DNA from: JBMOGA01 sp049318625
GTDB lineage: Bacteria > Pseudomonadota > Alphaproteobacteria > Rhizobiales > Hyphomicrobiaceae
Direction: 5' to 3'
NCBI GenBank assembly: GCA_049318625.1
Contig: JBMOGA010000001.1
Span: forward strand, 124,001 to 188,000
DNA length: 64,000 nt
Position 1 is the first letter of the stretch; each line of letters begins with the position of its first letter. A program made the position numbers and the translations under genes. Below are positions 48,466-57,208 of the stretch, in pieces. The notes beneath the pieces are model-generated. The model ran no database searches. It worked only from the letters and a program-made list of their open reading frames with translations, and was not told the DNA's origin.

Positions 48466-49155
48466 TCAGGCCTGGTAGATGCGGGCGATGCGGGCAACCG
48501 GAATGCCGAGATAGTACATGGCGAGGCACGACAGGTTGCGCAGCACCCGGCGCGCGTAGCCGTCGCTCTGATAGCGGGTGGCGCTGGTGACCGCTTCGCA
48601 ACGCAGGATCGTCAGGCGGCGGCGTCCGATGCGGCGAACGATGTCGACATCCTCCATCAGCGGCATGGGCGCAAAACCGCCGACGTCGCGATAGAGGGCC
48701 TGGGAGATCAGCAAACCCTGGTCGCCATAGGGCAGTCGCAGCAGCCCGCAGCGCAGGGCCACCGCCATCTCGAGGCAGCGCGGCGCGAGGCCCGAGTCGT
48801 CCAGAGCGAAGCGGAACGCCGCCGCGCGGGCCGGTGCGCCGTTCTCCTGCTTCTCGATGAAGTTCCACACCTCACGCTCCCAGCCCGGCGCCAGCACCGT
48901 GTCGGCGTGGAGGAACAGCAGCCAAGGCTGGCGGGCCGCCGCGGCGCCCGCCCGCAGCTGCTGGCCGCGACCGCGCTCGCCCTGCAGGATCTCGGCCCCG
49001 CAGGCGTCGGCGATTTTCAGCGTCCGATCGGTCGAGCCGCCGTCGACGACGACGACCTCGCGGACGAGCCCCTCGACCGCCGCCGGCACCAGCGCCGACA
49101 GCGTCGCACCGAGGACGGCCTCTGCATCGAGTGTTGGAATGACGACTGTGATCAT
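48466..49155 (-). CDS. Glycosyltransferase family 2, TIGR04283-type
   Basis: The 229-residue GT-A glycosyltransferase starts MITVVIPTLDAEAVLGATLS, has VVVDGGSTDRTL and the metal-binding LFLHADT (DxD-like) motif, and MPLMEDVDIVRRI near the acceptor site. This compact form is the TIGR04283 family, named in connection with arsenosugar biosynthesis, although most members are of unproven function. The usual TIGR04282 partner is not present. The start at 49155 is set by the family N-terminus. It is divergent from the radical SAM gene. Confidence 0.88.
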   Translation of the reverse strand: MITVVIPTLDAEAVLGATLSALVPAAVEGLVREVVVVDGGSTDRTLKIADACGAEILQGERGRGQQLRAGAAAARQPWLLFLHADTVLAPGWEREVWNFIEKQENGAPARAAAFRFALDDSGLAPRCLEMAVALRCGLLRLPYGDQGLLISQALYRDVGGFAPMPLMEDVDIVRRIGRRRLTILRCEAVTSATRYQSDGYARRVLRNLSCLAMYYLGIPVARIARIYQA

Positions 49156-49272
49156 CGATCGCCTGCGTGGGACCCGCTGCTTTATAGCCGCCCGCATCGG
49201 GAAACGATAATGGCGCTTGCGTTCTCTTTTGTTCCTGTTTTAGTCTGTTTCCGAACCGCAAGGAGACTCGTG

Positions 49273-50394
49273 ATGTCCGGCACCGGCCTCGCCCGCGATC
49301 CGAAGCTCGCCGGCGGCAACGATGGGGTTGTCGACGGCGAGCGCCGTCGGGGCCGGGGCGCGCGCTCGAACAGGTCGGGCCGGTTCGAGGACGAGGTGCG
49401 CGCCGAGGCCGACGACGGCTGGGAGAGCCTTGCGACGCTGGAGGCGTTCCGGACCGAGGTGCGGGTCGAGCCGGCGCGGACGATCATTACGACCAACGAC
49501 AGCCCCGACATCTCGTTCTCCCAGTCGATCAACCCCTATCGCGGCTGCGAGCACGGCTGCGTCTACTGCTACGCGCGGCCGTCGCACTGCTACCTCGGCC
49601 ATTCGGCCGGGCTCGACTTCGAGACCATCCTCTACGCCAAGACCAATGCCGCGGAGCTGCTGGCGCGGGAGTTGTCGCGCCCCGGCTACCGGCCGACGAC
49701 CATCGCACTCGGGGCCAATACGGACCCCTACCAGCCGATCGAGCGCGAGCACCGGATCACGCGGCAGGTGCTCGAGGTGCTGGACAAGGCCAATCACCCG
49801 GTCGGCATCGTCACCAAGTCGGCCCTGGTGACGCGGGACATCGATATCTTGGCGCGCATGGCGGAGCGCGGGCTGGTCAAGGTGGCGATCTCGGTGACGA
49901 CGCTGGACCGTCATCTGGCCCGGGCGATGGAGCCGCGCGCGGCCACCCCGCCGAAGCGGATCGCCGCGATCAAGGCGCTGTCGGAGGCCGGCATTCCGAC
50001 ACAGGTGATGGTGGCGCCGATCATCCCGGCGCTCAACGACTACGAAATCGAACGGATCCTCGACGCGGCCTTTACGGCCGGCGCGCGCGAGGCCGGCTAT
50101 GTGCTGTTGCGGCTGCCGGTCGAACTCAAGGACATCTTCCGCGAATGGCTCGCGAGCGAGGTGCCCGACCGCGCCCGGCGGGTCATCCATGTGCTGCAAT
50201 CGATGCACGGCGGGCGCGACTACACGGCCGATTTCGGCGTCCGGCAACGGGGCACCGGGCCCTATGCCGCGCAGATCGCGCAGCGCTTCCGGCTGGCCGC
50301 GCGGCGGCTGGGTCTCAATGAGCGCCGGCTCGCCTTGCGGACCGACCTGTTCCGTCCGCCGAACGGCACCGGCCGGCAGCTGAGCCTGCTGTAG
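49273..50394 (+). CDS. PA0069-family radical SAM protein
   Basis: The 373-residue protein has the radical SAM cluster motif in YRGCEHGCVYCYARPSH (Cys-x3-Cys-x2-Cys) at about residue 83, followed by LGANTDPYQPIEREHRITRQ and VTKSALVTRDIDILARM. It belongs to the spore photoproduct lyase-like PA0069 group, of unknown reaction. AAGGAG lies seven bases before ATG 49273, which defines the start; a longer open frame overlaps the divergent glycosyltransferase. It is followed by rnhB after 71 nt, so both may be co-transcribed. Confidence 0.9.
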   Translation: MSGTGLARDPKLAGGNDGVVDGERRRGRGARSNRSGRFEDEVRAEADDGWESLATLEAFRTEVRVEPARTIITTNDSPDISFSQSINPYRGCEHGCVYCYARPSHCYLGHSAGLDFETILYAKTNAAELLARELSRPGYRPTTIALGANTDPYQPIEREHRITRQVLEVLDKANHPVGIVTKSALVTRDIDILARMAERGLVKVAISVTTLDRHLARAMEPRAATPPKRIAAIKALSEAGIPTQVMVAPIIPALNDYEIERILDAAFTAGAREAGYVLLRLPVELKDIFREWLASEVPDRARRVIHVLQSMHGGRDYTADFGVRQRGTGPYAAQIAQRFRLAARRLGLNERRLALRTDLFRPPNGTGRQLSLL

Positions 50395-50465
50395 GCCGCC
50401 GCAAGGGCGCGGCGGCGCCGGCTGCGCGCTTTGACACGCGGGGGGACGGCGGGCGAAAGTTGCGC

Positions 50466-51140
50466 ATGCCGCTGCGCGATTCGCTCATTCTGCCGACGTT
50501 CGACCTGGAGGCCGCGACCCTGCGGTTGCACGGCGGCCCCGTGGCGGGCGTCGACGAGGCCGGCCGGGGGCCGCTCGCCGGCCCGGTGGTCGCCGCGGCC
50601 GTCATCCTCGATCCCGGGAACATCCCGCCGGGTCTCGCCGATTCCAAGCAACTCGACGCCGACGCCCGCGAAATCGCCTTTGGCCGCATCATGGCGGCGG
50701 CGGTTTCGGTCGGCATCGGGGTGTCCGATGCCGCCGAGATCGACCGTCTGAACATCCTGCAGGCGACACTGGCGGCGATGCGGACCGCGGTGGGGCGGCT
50801 GTCGGTCCGGCCGAACGTGGCGCTGGTCGACGGCAACCGTCTGCCACGGCTCGACTGCCGCGCGCAGGCCGTCGTGCGGGGCGACGCGCTCTGCCTCTCG
50901 ATCGCGGCCGCGTCGATCGTCGCCAAGGTGACGCGCGACCGCATGATGATCGCGCTCGGGCGCGAATTCCCGGGCTACGGCTTCGGGAAGCACAAGGGCT
51001 ACCCGACGCCCGAGCATCACGCGGCCATTCGACGCCTCGGCGTGACGGCCCATCACCGCCGCTCCTTCCGCACGGTGCAGCTGGCGCTCGGGCTCGACCC
51101 GGCGACCGGGGCGCATGCGGCCATCGGCGACGTCGCCTGA
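50466..51140 (+). CDS. rnhB: Ribonuclease HII
   Basis: RNase HII removes ribonucleotides from DNA and RNA primers. The 224-residue protein has VAGVDEAGRGPLAGPVVAAA with the first catalytic Asp-Glu pair, then DSKQL, VALVDGNRLP with the third acidic residue, and AAASIVAKVTRDRMM. The ATG at 50466 is chosen over a TTG two codons earlier. The gene lies between the radical SAM gene and the KpsF/GutQ isomerase. Confidence 0.96.
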   Translation: MPLRDSLILPTFDLEAATLRLHGGPVAGVDEAGRGPLAGPVVAAAVILDPGNIPPGLADSKQLDADAREIAFGRIMAAAVSVGIGVSDAAEIDRLNILQATLAAMRTAVGRLSVRPNVALVDGNRLPRLDCRAQAVVRGDALCLSIAAASIVAKVTRDRMMIALGREFPGYGFGKHKGYPTPEHHAAIRRLGVTAHHRRSFRTVQLALGLDPATGAHAAIGDVA

Positions 51141-51244
51141 GGCGTCTCAGTTGAACGCTAAGCCAATTTGGCCGCTGGCGCGGCGGCCTCGAAGCGGCCA
51201 GAATGCCGGTCTGCCAACACCATGAACAATCCGGGCCGTTTCGC

Positions 51245-52276
51245 ATGACCAACAGCAAGGGCGGTGCCGCCCGGCCAAAACTCGCTGCCGTCGCTGCATC
51301 CGACGGCGCCAGGTCGGACGCGGTCGCCGCGGCGGTGCGCACCGTCGGGATCGAGGCGGCCGGTCTCCAGGCGATGGGGGTGGCGCTTCAGGGGCCACTC
51401 GGCGCGCCGTTCGCCGAGGCCGTCCGGGTGCTGGCCGCCGCGCGCGGGCGCGTCATCGTGACCGGCATGGGCAAGAGCGGCCACGTCGGGCAGAAGATCG
51501 CCGCGACCTTCGCCTCGACCGGCACGCCGGCCTTTTTCGTGCACCCGAGCGAGGCCTCGCACGGCGACCTCGGCATGATCACCCGCGAGGACGTCATTCT
51601 GGCGCTGTCGTGGTCGGGCGAGACCGTCGAACTCAAGAACATCCTGACCTTCTCGCGCCGCTTCGCGGTGCCGCTGATCGCGGTAACCTCGCGATCGGAC
51701 TCGGCACTCGGCAAAGTCTCGGATGTGGTGCTGGAACTGCCGCGCACGGCCGAGGCGTGCCCGCACGGTCTCGCGCCCACCACCTCGACGACCATGCAGC
51801 TGACGCTGGGTGATTGCCTCGCCATTGCGCTGCTCGAGGCGAAAGGGTTCACCGCGCACGATTTCAAGGTGTTCCACCCCGGCGGATCGCTCGGCGCGCA
51901 GCTGAAGCTGGTCGGCGATCTCATGCACAAGGACGACCGGGTTCCGCTCGCCGGCGAGGACGAGCCGATGTCGCAAGCCATCGTGACGATGACGCAGAAG
52001 TCGTTCGGCTGTCTCGGCATCGTCGACGGCAAGGGCAAGCTGGTCGGCATCATCACCGACGGTGACCTGCGCCGCCACATGGGCCGTGATCTCGTGCATG
52101 CGACGACCGGCGAGATCATGACCCGCAAGCCGAAATCCATTGCGCCGGAGGTGCTGGCTTCCTCCGCGCTCGAGATGTTGAACAGCTCACGGATCACGGC
52201 GCTGTTCGTGGTCGTCAAGGGCAAGCCAGTCGGCATCCTGCACCTGCACGACCTGCTCCGGGCCGGCGTGGCGTAG
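51245..52276 (+). CDS. kdsD: Arabinose-5-phosphate isomerase, KpsF/GutQ family
   Basis: The 343-residue enzyme has an N-terminal SIS domain (about residues 55-190; RVIVTGMGKSGHVGQKIAAT, FVHPSEASHGDLGMI, LSWSGET) and two C-terminal CBS domains (about 225-340; DGDLRRHMGRDL). It interconverts ribulose-5-phosphate and arabinose-5-phosphate, the first step towards KDO for lipopolysaccharide. The catalytic Lys-Glu-His residues of the SIS fold appear intact. CBS domains suggest nucleotide regulation. KDO synthesis genes are not adjacent. Confidence 0.93.
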   Translation: MTNSKGGAARPKLAAVAASDGARSDAVAAAVRTVGIEAAGLQAMGVALQGPLGAPFAEAVRVLAAARGRVIVTGMGKSGHVGQKIAATFASTGTPAFFVHPSEASHGDLGMITREDVILALSWSGETVELKNILTFSRRFAVPLIAVTSRSDSALGKVSDVVLELPRTAEACPHGLAPTTSTTMQLTLGDCLAIALLEAKGFTAHDFKVFHPGGSLGAQLKLVGDLMHKDDRVPLAGEDEPMSQAIVTMTQKSFGCLGIVDGKGKLVGIITDGDLRRHMGRDLVHATTGEIMTRKPKSIAPEVLASSALEMLNSSRITALFVVVKGKPVGILHLHDLLRAGVA

Positions 52277-52296
52277 GGCGTGAAGTGACCGGCGGA

Positions 52297-53568
52297 CTAT
52301 CGGCTGGCGCGTCGCCTGCCGGATGTGGTGCCGAAGCGCGTATAGGCGTCGAGTGCAAGTCCCGTTGCGACCGAGCCGAAGGCATCGCCCTCCAGGATGC
52401 GCGCTTTGGGGAAGGCGGCGCGCAAGGTCGATAGCAGCACGGGCATGCGCGACGAGCCGCCCGTCAGGAACACCGAGCCGATGGCGTCGGCGTCGAGTCC
52501 GCTGTCACGCAGCGTGGTTGCGACCGTCGTCTCGATGCGGTCGATCTGTTCGGCCACGGCGCGTTCGAACTGCGCGCGCGAGATGTCGATCGGCGCGATG
52601 CCGACCAGCTTTTGCAACTCCATGGTGACATGGCTTTCCGACGAGAGCTCGATCTTGGCGTTCTCGACGGCGGTCAGCAGCGCGTGGCCCTTCTTGTTCT
52701 CGATCACTTCGAGCAGCCGCTCGAGCTTTTCCGGCTCCAGCATTTCGTGGCGAACACGACGAATGTCGGCAAACACCTTCTGGTCGTAGAGGTAGTTGAT
52801 CCGCTGCCACGTCGCCAAGTCCTGATACCACCAGGAGGGCGGCTCCATGTTCCTTTGGCGGAGCTTCGCGCCGAGACCCAGATGCGGAAGAACGGCGTCG
52901 AGTTCCAGGCGACGGTCGAAATCGGTGCCGCCGATGTGGACGCCGGAACAGGCGAGAATGTCCGACATGCGATCCGGCTGGCCGCGCCGGTCGGGCGAAA
53001 CACGCACGATGCAGAAGTCCGAGGTGCCGCCACCGATGTCGACGACGAAGGCCAACTCTTCGGCGGTGACGTGGCGCTCGTAGTCGAGCGCCGCGGCGAT
53101 CGGCTCCAACTGGAACTCGATATGCTCGAATCCGGCGAGTTCGGCCGCCTGCCGTAGCTGATCCTCGGCACTCTGATCGGCCTTCTCGTCGCCATCCACG
53201 AAGTAGACGGGGCGGCCAATGACGACGGACTTGGGCTTGCCTGCGACATTGCGCACAAAACCCATGAAGAGCGAGATGATCTCGTCGAACCGCAGGCGTC
53301 GTGACCCGATCTGCGTCTGCTCGTAGATGAGAGAGGACCCGAGCAGCGATTTCAGCGACCGCAACAGGCGCCCGTTCTCGCGTTCCAGATAGCGCGATAC
53401 CGCCTCGCGGCCGTAGGCGACCGTGCCGTCCTCGAAACTGAAGAAGACCGCGGTTGGAATGGAGACGCGGCCGTCCTGCAAGGGAAGTAGTGTGGGATGA
53501 ACCTCAGCGGCATGGCCGATCGCGCTGTTGGAGGTGCCGAAGTCGAAGCCGCACGCGGTAGAGGTCAT
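52297..53568 (-). CDS. Hsp70-family protein (YegD-like)
   Basis: The 423-residue protein contains only an actin-like ATPase domain. Phosphate 1 motif is GFDFGTSNSAIG at the N-terminus, phosphate 2 is FVVDIGGGTSDFCIV near residue 195, and the adenosine motif VFLTGGSSRMPVL is near 385. It lacks the substrate-binding domain of DnaK, as in E. coli YegD, so a classical chaperone cycle is unlikely. The ATG at 53568 is used; a GTG two codons earlier is possible. It converges with the isomerase gene and shares its direction with nfeD and the SPFH gene. Confidence 0.9.
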   Translation of the reverse strand: MTSTACGFDFGTSNSAIGHAAEVHPTLLPLQDGRVSIPTAVFFSFEDGTVAYGREAVSRYLERENGRLLRSLKSLLGSSLIYEQTQIGSRRLRFDEIISLFMGFVRNVAGKPKSVVIGRPVYFVDGDEKADQSAEDQLRQAAELAGFEHIEFQLEPIAAALDYERHVTAEELAFVVDIGGGTSDFCIVRVSPDRRGQPDRMSDILACSGVHIGGTDFDRRLELDAVLPHLGLGAKLRQRNMEPPSWWYQDLATWQRINYLYDQKVFADIRRVRHEMLEPEKLERLLEVIENKKGHALLTAVENAKIELSSESHVTMELQKLVGIAPIDISRAQFERAVAEQIDRIETTVATTLRDSGLDADAIGSVFLTGGSSRMPVLLSTLRAAFPKARILEGDAFGSVATGLALDAYTRFGTTSGRRRASR

Positions 53569-53631
53569 CGCCACACGAGTATCCCATGATCATTGCAATC
53601 GGCCGTTGGCGGATATCGGTCCGCCCAGCCT

Positions 53632-54087
53632 TCAAGGCGCCGTCTCGACGACCAGCACGGTACCGCGCGTGCCGACAACCTTGACCGTTGCCCCCTTCGG
53701 CGCATCGGGTCCTTCCGCGGCCCACAGCGAATCCCCGACGCGGACCCGGCCGCGACCGCTCTCGATCGCTTGCTCGACCACGACGAGGCGGCCGACATAT
53801 TGATGCCCGCGCTCGTTCAGCGCCGGCTCGTCGCTCACCAGCGTGTCACCCTTCACGACATAGCGCAGCCAGAACACCGTTGCGAGCGAGGTGGCGGCAA
53901 ATACCACCACCTGCCACTGCCAGGCCATGCCGGTCGCCAGCGCCGCGGTTCCAGCGACGCCGGCGGCCATGCCGAACCACAGAAAATGCACGCCGGGGAT
54001 CAAGGTTTCGAGCCCGAGCAAGGCCACGGCGAGGATGAACCAGTTCCAGGGGCCGAGACCGGCGAGATAAGTCAGAAACGGCTGCAT
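53632..54087 (-). CDS. NfeD family membrane protein
   Basis: The 151-residue short NfeD has about three N-terminal membrane helices (ALLGLETLIPGVHFLWFGMA onward) and a C-terminal OB-fold domain (about residues 80-148; RVGDSLWAAEGPDAPKGATV). NfeD proteins pair with SPFH proteins in membrane microdomains. The start lies 15 nt after the stop of the SPFH gene, and GAGG precedes the ATG, so both form one operon. Confidence 0.92.
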   Translation of the reverse strand: MQPFLTYLAGLGPWNWFILAVALLGLETLIPGVHFLWFGMAAGVAGTAALATGMAWQWQVVVFAATSLATVFWLRYVVKGDTLVSDEPALNERGHQYVGRLVVVEQAIESGRGRVRVGDSLWAAEGPDAPKGATVKVVGTRGTVLVVETAP

Positions 54088-54102
54088 GATGCCTCCCCGG
54101 CG

Positions 54103-55122
54103 TCAGGTTTGCGACGAACCGCCCCACGGCATCGGTGCGACCGGGGGCACCTGGGGACGGCCGGATGCCGGCTTCGGCCCACCACCGTCGCCACCCGACT
54201 TGCCGAAGGCCTCGCCGGTGATCTGAGCCAGACCCGCAAGTGATCCAATAACGGCGGAGGCCTCCAACGGCATCAGGATCACTTTCTGGTTCGGCGCCTT
54301 GGCGAGAGCTTCCAGTGCCTTCACGTAGTTGTTGGCGACGAAGTAGTTGATCGCCTGCACGTTGCCGGCGGCGATGGCGTCCGAGACGAGCCGCGTCGCC
54401 GTCGCCTCGGCTTCGGCGAAGCGCTCGCGGGCCTCGGCCTCGCGGAACGCCGCTTCCTTGCGGCCCTCGGCGGCCAGCACCACAGCCTGCTTCTCGCCTT
54501 CGGCCTTGAGGATCGCGGCCTGACGCAGACCCTCCGACTCCAGAATTTGCGCGCGCTTCTCGCGCTCGGCCTTCATCTGCCGGGCCATGCTGTCGACGAG
54601 ATCGCGCGGCGGCGCGATGTCCTTGATCTCGATGCGGGTGACCTTGACGCCCCAGGCCTCGGTCGCGGCGTCGACCACCTGGAGGAGCCGGGCATTGATC
54701 TGGTCGCGGTTGGACAGCAGCTCGTCCAGGTCCATGGAACCCATCACGGTGCGGATGTTCGTCATGGTCAACGCGACCGTGGCGCCTTGCAGGTTGTCCA
54801 CTTCGTAGGCGGCCTTGGCGGCCGACAGCACCTGGAAGAAGGCGACGCCGTCGACCGTCACCATGGCGTTGTCACGGGTGATGACGTCCTGACTTGGAAT
54901 ATCGATCACCTGCTCCTTCATATTCAGCCGCGCGCCGATGCGCTCGACGACGGGCACCAGGATATGCAGGCCGGGACTCAAGGTGCGGGTGTAACGGCCG
55001 AAGTTCTCGATGGTGAAGTTGTGGCCCTGCGGCACGACCTTGACCGTCGACCACAGCATGGCCACGGCGAAAGCCAACAGAACGAAACCGAATATTCCAA
55101 TACTTTCGAGGCCAGTCGGCAT
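54103..55122 (-). CDS. SPFH domain protein, paraslipin/QmcA type
   Basis: The 339-residue stomatin-like protein has one N-terminal helix (GIFGFVLLAFAVAMLWSTV) and the SPFH domain (FTIENFGRYTRTLSPGLHIL, ITRDNAMVTVDGVAFFQV). A helical region rich in Glu/Ala (about 185-270) is typical of paraslipins. These proteins organise membrane domains and modulate proteases such as FtsH. AGGAGA lies eight bases before the ATG. The Gly/Pro-rich C-terminal tail is probably flexible. It forms an operon with nfeD. Confidence 0.93.
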   Translation of the reverse strand: MPTGLESIGIFGFVLLAFAVAMLWSTVKVVPQGHNFTIENFGRYTRTLSPGLHILVPVVERIGARLNMKEQVIDIPSQDVITRDNAMVTVDGVAFFQVLSAAKAAYEVDNLQGATVALTMTNIRTVMGSMDLDELLSNRDQINARLLQVVDAATEAWGVKVTRIEIKDIAPPRDLVDSMARQMKAEREKRAQILESEGLRQAAILKAEGEKQAVVLAAEGRKEAAFREAEARERFAEAEATATRLVSDAIAAGNVQAINYFVANNYVKALEALAKAPNQKVILMPLEASAVIGSLAGLAQITGEAFGKSGGDGGGPKPASGRPQVPPVAPMPWGGSSQT

Positions 55123-55255
55123 GGTGCAGCTCTCCTACGGTTCGCACGCAGAGATTTTCTGACGCAGCAATGAGCAGTATTCGAGGCGACCGCGCAGTCG
55201 CGGCAGAAACGCTTCGTCCGGCTGACGGCGCCGGCGCGTTGTTCGCCTTCTGTTC

Positions 55256-55275
55256 GACTCAATCCTCGGTGAGTC
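55256..55275. promoter_or_regulatory. Two GANTC sites upstream of ccrM
   Basis: GACTC (55256-55260) and GAGTC (55271-55275) are recognition sites for the enzyme encoded downstream. They lie just left of the CtrA box, about 90-110 nt before the start codon, positioned for methylation feedback on the gene's own promoter. Confidence 0.6.
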
Positions 55276-55279
55276 TGTC

Positions 55280-55294
55280 TTAACGCGCGGTTAA
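55280..55294 (+). promoter_or_regulatory. CtrA box upstream of ccrM
   Basis: TTAA (55280-55283), seven bases, TTAA (55291-55294) followed by CC is a perfect CtrA recognition sequence. It lies 70 nt before the ccrM start. Activation of ccrM by CtrA is known in Caulobacter and other alphaproteobacteria. Confidence 0.8.
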
Positions 55295-55363
55295 CCATTC
55301 CAGCCCCAGGATCGGTTAGTCTGCCCGGCAGTTGCGTCCTTGGCTCGTCACGAGTTGCGTACC

Positions 55364-56503
55364 ATGTCCCAGTCTTCGCGTTCCCGTCGCACGTCCCCCG
55401 TGTCGACCGCCGACCGTGTCCTCATCGGCGACTGCCTCGCAGAGCTGGCCCGGCTGCCGGCCCAATCCGTGGATCTCGTGTTCGCCGATCCTCCCTACAA
55501 TCTGCAGCTCGACGGCGACCTTCTGCGGCCGAACAATACGGTGGTCGACGGCGTGCACCAGGCCTGGGACAAGTTCAGCTCGTTCGCCGAATACGACGCT
55601 TTCAGCCGGGCATGGCTCGGCGAATGCCGGCGCGTGCTGAAGCCCAACGGCGCCATCTGGGTAATCGGCTCCTACCACAACATCTTCCGGCTCGGCGTCG
55701 CCCTGCAGGATCTCGGGTTTTGGCTGCAGAACGACGTGGTCTGGCGCAAGACCAACCCGATGCCGAATTTTCGCGGCAAGCGCTTCACCAATGCCCACGA
55801 GACGCTGATCTGGGCGGCGCGGGACCAGAAATCGCGGCCGACCTTCAACTACGAGGCGCTCAAGGCCTTCAATGACGACGTGCAGATGCGGTCGGACTGG
55901 CTGATCCCCATCTGCTCCGGTCCGGAGCGGCTCAAGGACAATGGCGGGCGCAAAGCCCACCCCACGCAGAAGCCCGAGGCGCTGCTCTGGCGGGTCCTGC
56001 TCGCCTCGACCAACCCGGGCGACGTGGTGCTCGATCCGTTCTTCGGCACCGGCACCACCGGCGCGGTGGCGCGCCGGCTCGGCCGCCGCTGGCTCGGCAT
56101 CGAGCGCGACCGCGACTACGCCAAGGCCGCGAGCGAACGCATCGCCGCGGTGCGGCCTTTGTCACCCGACGCCATCGAGCCCATGCGCACCAAGCGCACG
56201 GAGCCGCGTGTGCCGTTCGGGACCATCATCGAGCTCGGTATCCTGGAAGCAGGCTCCGAGCTCTACGACGAGCGCCGGCGGATTCGCGCGGAGGTGAAGG
56301 CGGACGGGACCATCGCCGCCGCCGGCGCTCGTGGCTCCATCCACCGCATCGGTGCACAGATGCAAGGCAAGGCCGCCTGCAACGGCTGGACCTACTGGCA
56401 CTTCGAGGCAGAAGGGCGCCTGAAGCCCATCGACGTGTTGCGCGAGCAGGCGAAGCGCCAGCTCGGGCTTTCGGGCAAGGCCATCCTGGTCGCGGCGGAG
56501 TAG
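55364..56503 (+). CDS. ccrM: CcrM-type cell-cycle DNA adenine methyltransferase (GANTC)
   Basis: This 379-residue beta-class N6-adenine methyltransferase has the catalytic motif FADPPYNLQL near residue 43 and the AdoMet motif DPFFGTGTTGAVARRLG near 230 in the beta-class order. A C-terminal RAMA-type domain follows (about 280-375; GILEAGSELYDERR, GWTYWHFEAEGRL). This layout is that of CcrM/SmeI, which methylates GANTC once per cell cycle and is essential in several alphaproteobacteria. The CtrA box and GANTC sites upstream fit. The ATG at 55364 is chosen over a TTG at 55340. Confidence 0.96.
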   Translation: MSQSSRSRRTSPVSTADRVLIGDCLAELARLPAQSVDLVFADPPYNLQLDGDLLRPNNTVVDGVHQAWDKFSSFAEYDAFSRAWLGECRRVLKPNGAIWVIGSYHNIFRLGVALQDLGFWLQNDVVWRKTNPMPNFRGKRFTNAHETLIWAARDQKSRPTFNYEALKAFNDDVQMRSDWLIPICSGPERLKDNGGRKAHPTQKPEALLWRVLLASTNPGDVVLDPFFGTGTTGAVARRLGRRWLGIERDRDYAKAASERIAAVRPLSPDAIEPMRTKRTEPRVPFGTIIELGILEAGSELYDERRRIRAEVKADGTIAAAGARGSIHRIGAQMQGKAACNGWTYWHFEAEGRLKPIDVLREQAKRQLGLSGKAILVAAE

Positions 56504-56630
56504 CCCGGCCGCCCGGGCGCCGTCGCACGCCTGTCCAAGCATCATCCATCAGTCCGGCACTCGCGGCGCTCCCCACCGCGAGATCACGATGCCATGCGCC
56601 CGCGCCCCGGGGGCGGCGCGGATGAGACCA

Positions 56631-56678
56631 TTGCTGCCCCGGCGCTTCCCGCTATAATGCAAACGATTTGCAATTGCA
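56631..56678 (+). promoter_or_regulatory. Promoter and Mur/Fur-type operator of the mntH remnant
   Basis: TTGCTG (56631-56636) and a perfect TATAAT (56653-56658) are 16 bases apart. The dyad TGCAAACGATTTGCA (56658-56672) starts at the last -10 base and overlaps a second dyad TGCAATTGCA (56669-56678). Repeated TGCAA/TTGCA arms recall the Mn-responsive Mur/Fur sites ahead of rhizobial manganese transporter genes. The start codon at 56693 follows. Confidence 0.65.
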
Positions 56679-56692
56679 GATAGAGGGCCGCC

Positions 56693-57014
56693 ATGGACGT
56701 TTCCGGTTTGCCGGATCCGAAGGGTTCGAAGCGGCAGCACGGCGAGGCTGTTCGCCATCGCGATCATCCCGGCGGCGATCGTCACCATCTATTTCGGTGA
56801 GAGCGGCACTGGGCGCCTGCTGATCCGCACGCAGGTCGTGCTCAGCCTGCAGATGTCGTTCGCCGTGTTCCAACTGGTGATGTTCACGGCCAACAAGGCC
56901 AAGATGGGTGACCTCGTCGCGCCGGCATGGCTGGTGGCGTTCTCGGCTTTCCTGGCGGTCGTCATCGCCGCCTTGACCGTCAAGCTGCTGTTCGACTTTG
57001 TGACGGGCGGCTGA
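56693..57014 (+). pseudogene. mntH: Manganese transporter mntH remnant (NRAMP), internally deleted
   Basis: An ATG at 56693 opens a 35-codon frame that stops at 56800. In the +1 frame, the C-terminal part of an NRAMP transporter is readable from about 56745 to the TGA at 57012-57014: FAIAIIPAAIVTIYFGESGT, LSLQMSFAVFQLVMFTANKA, then the last helix WLVAFSAFLAVVIAALTVKL. Roughly 85-90 residues of an expected 430-460 remain, so about 1 kb is missing. NRAMP MntH imports Mn(II) with protons; the ion-binding helices 1 and 6 are gone, so it cannot work. Promoter and metal operator in front are preserved. Confidence 0.8.
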
Positions 57015-57208
57015 CCGGAGGCCGCCACAGAAATCCGGTTGCAGCTGCCATCCGCGACGGGCGGCGGGTCTCTCGGTCGCCCAATTTCTATTTTCTGGGC
57101 TTTCCGGATGACATTCGTCATTTGCGGCATGCGTTCGCGTCGGCTTTGTTTACCAGTCCGGGATCATAAATTTCTCAGCCCGATCATTCTTTACCAGGCC
57201 TAAACCAT

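Noticed and set aside
49218..49245. GTTC-N6-GTTC and GTTC-N7-AGTC words upstream of the radical SAM gene
   Set aside because: They resemble the LexA box, but one has the wrong spacing and the other two mismatches, so I do not call an SOS site.
57079..57103. GCCCA/TGGGC hairpin followed by TTT after the mntH remnant
   Set aside because: Only five base pairs, a 12-base loop and a T-run of three; too weak to call a terminator.
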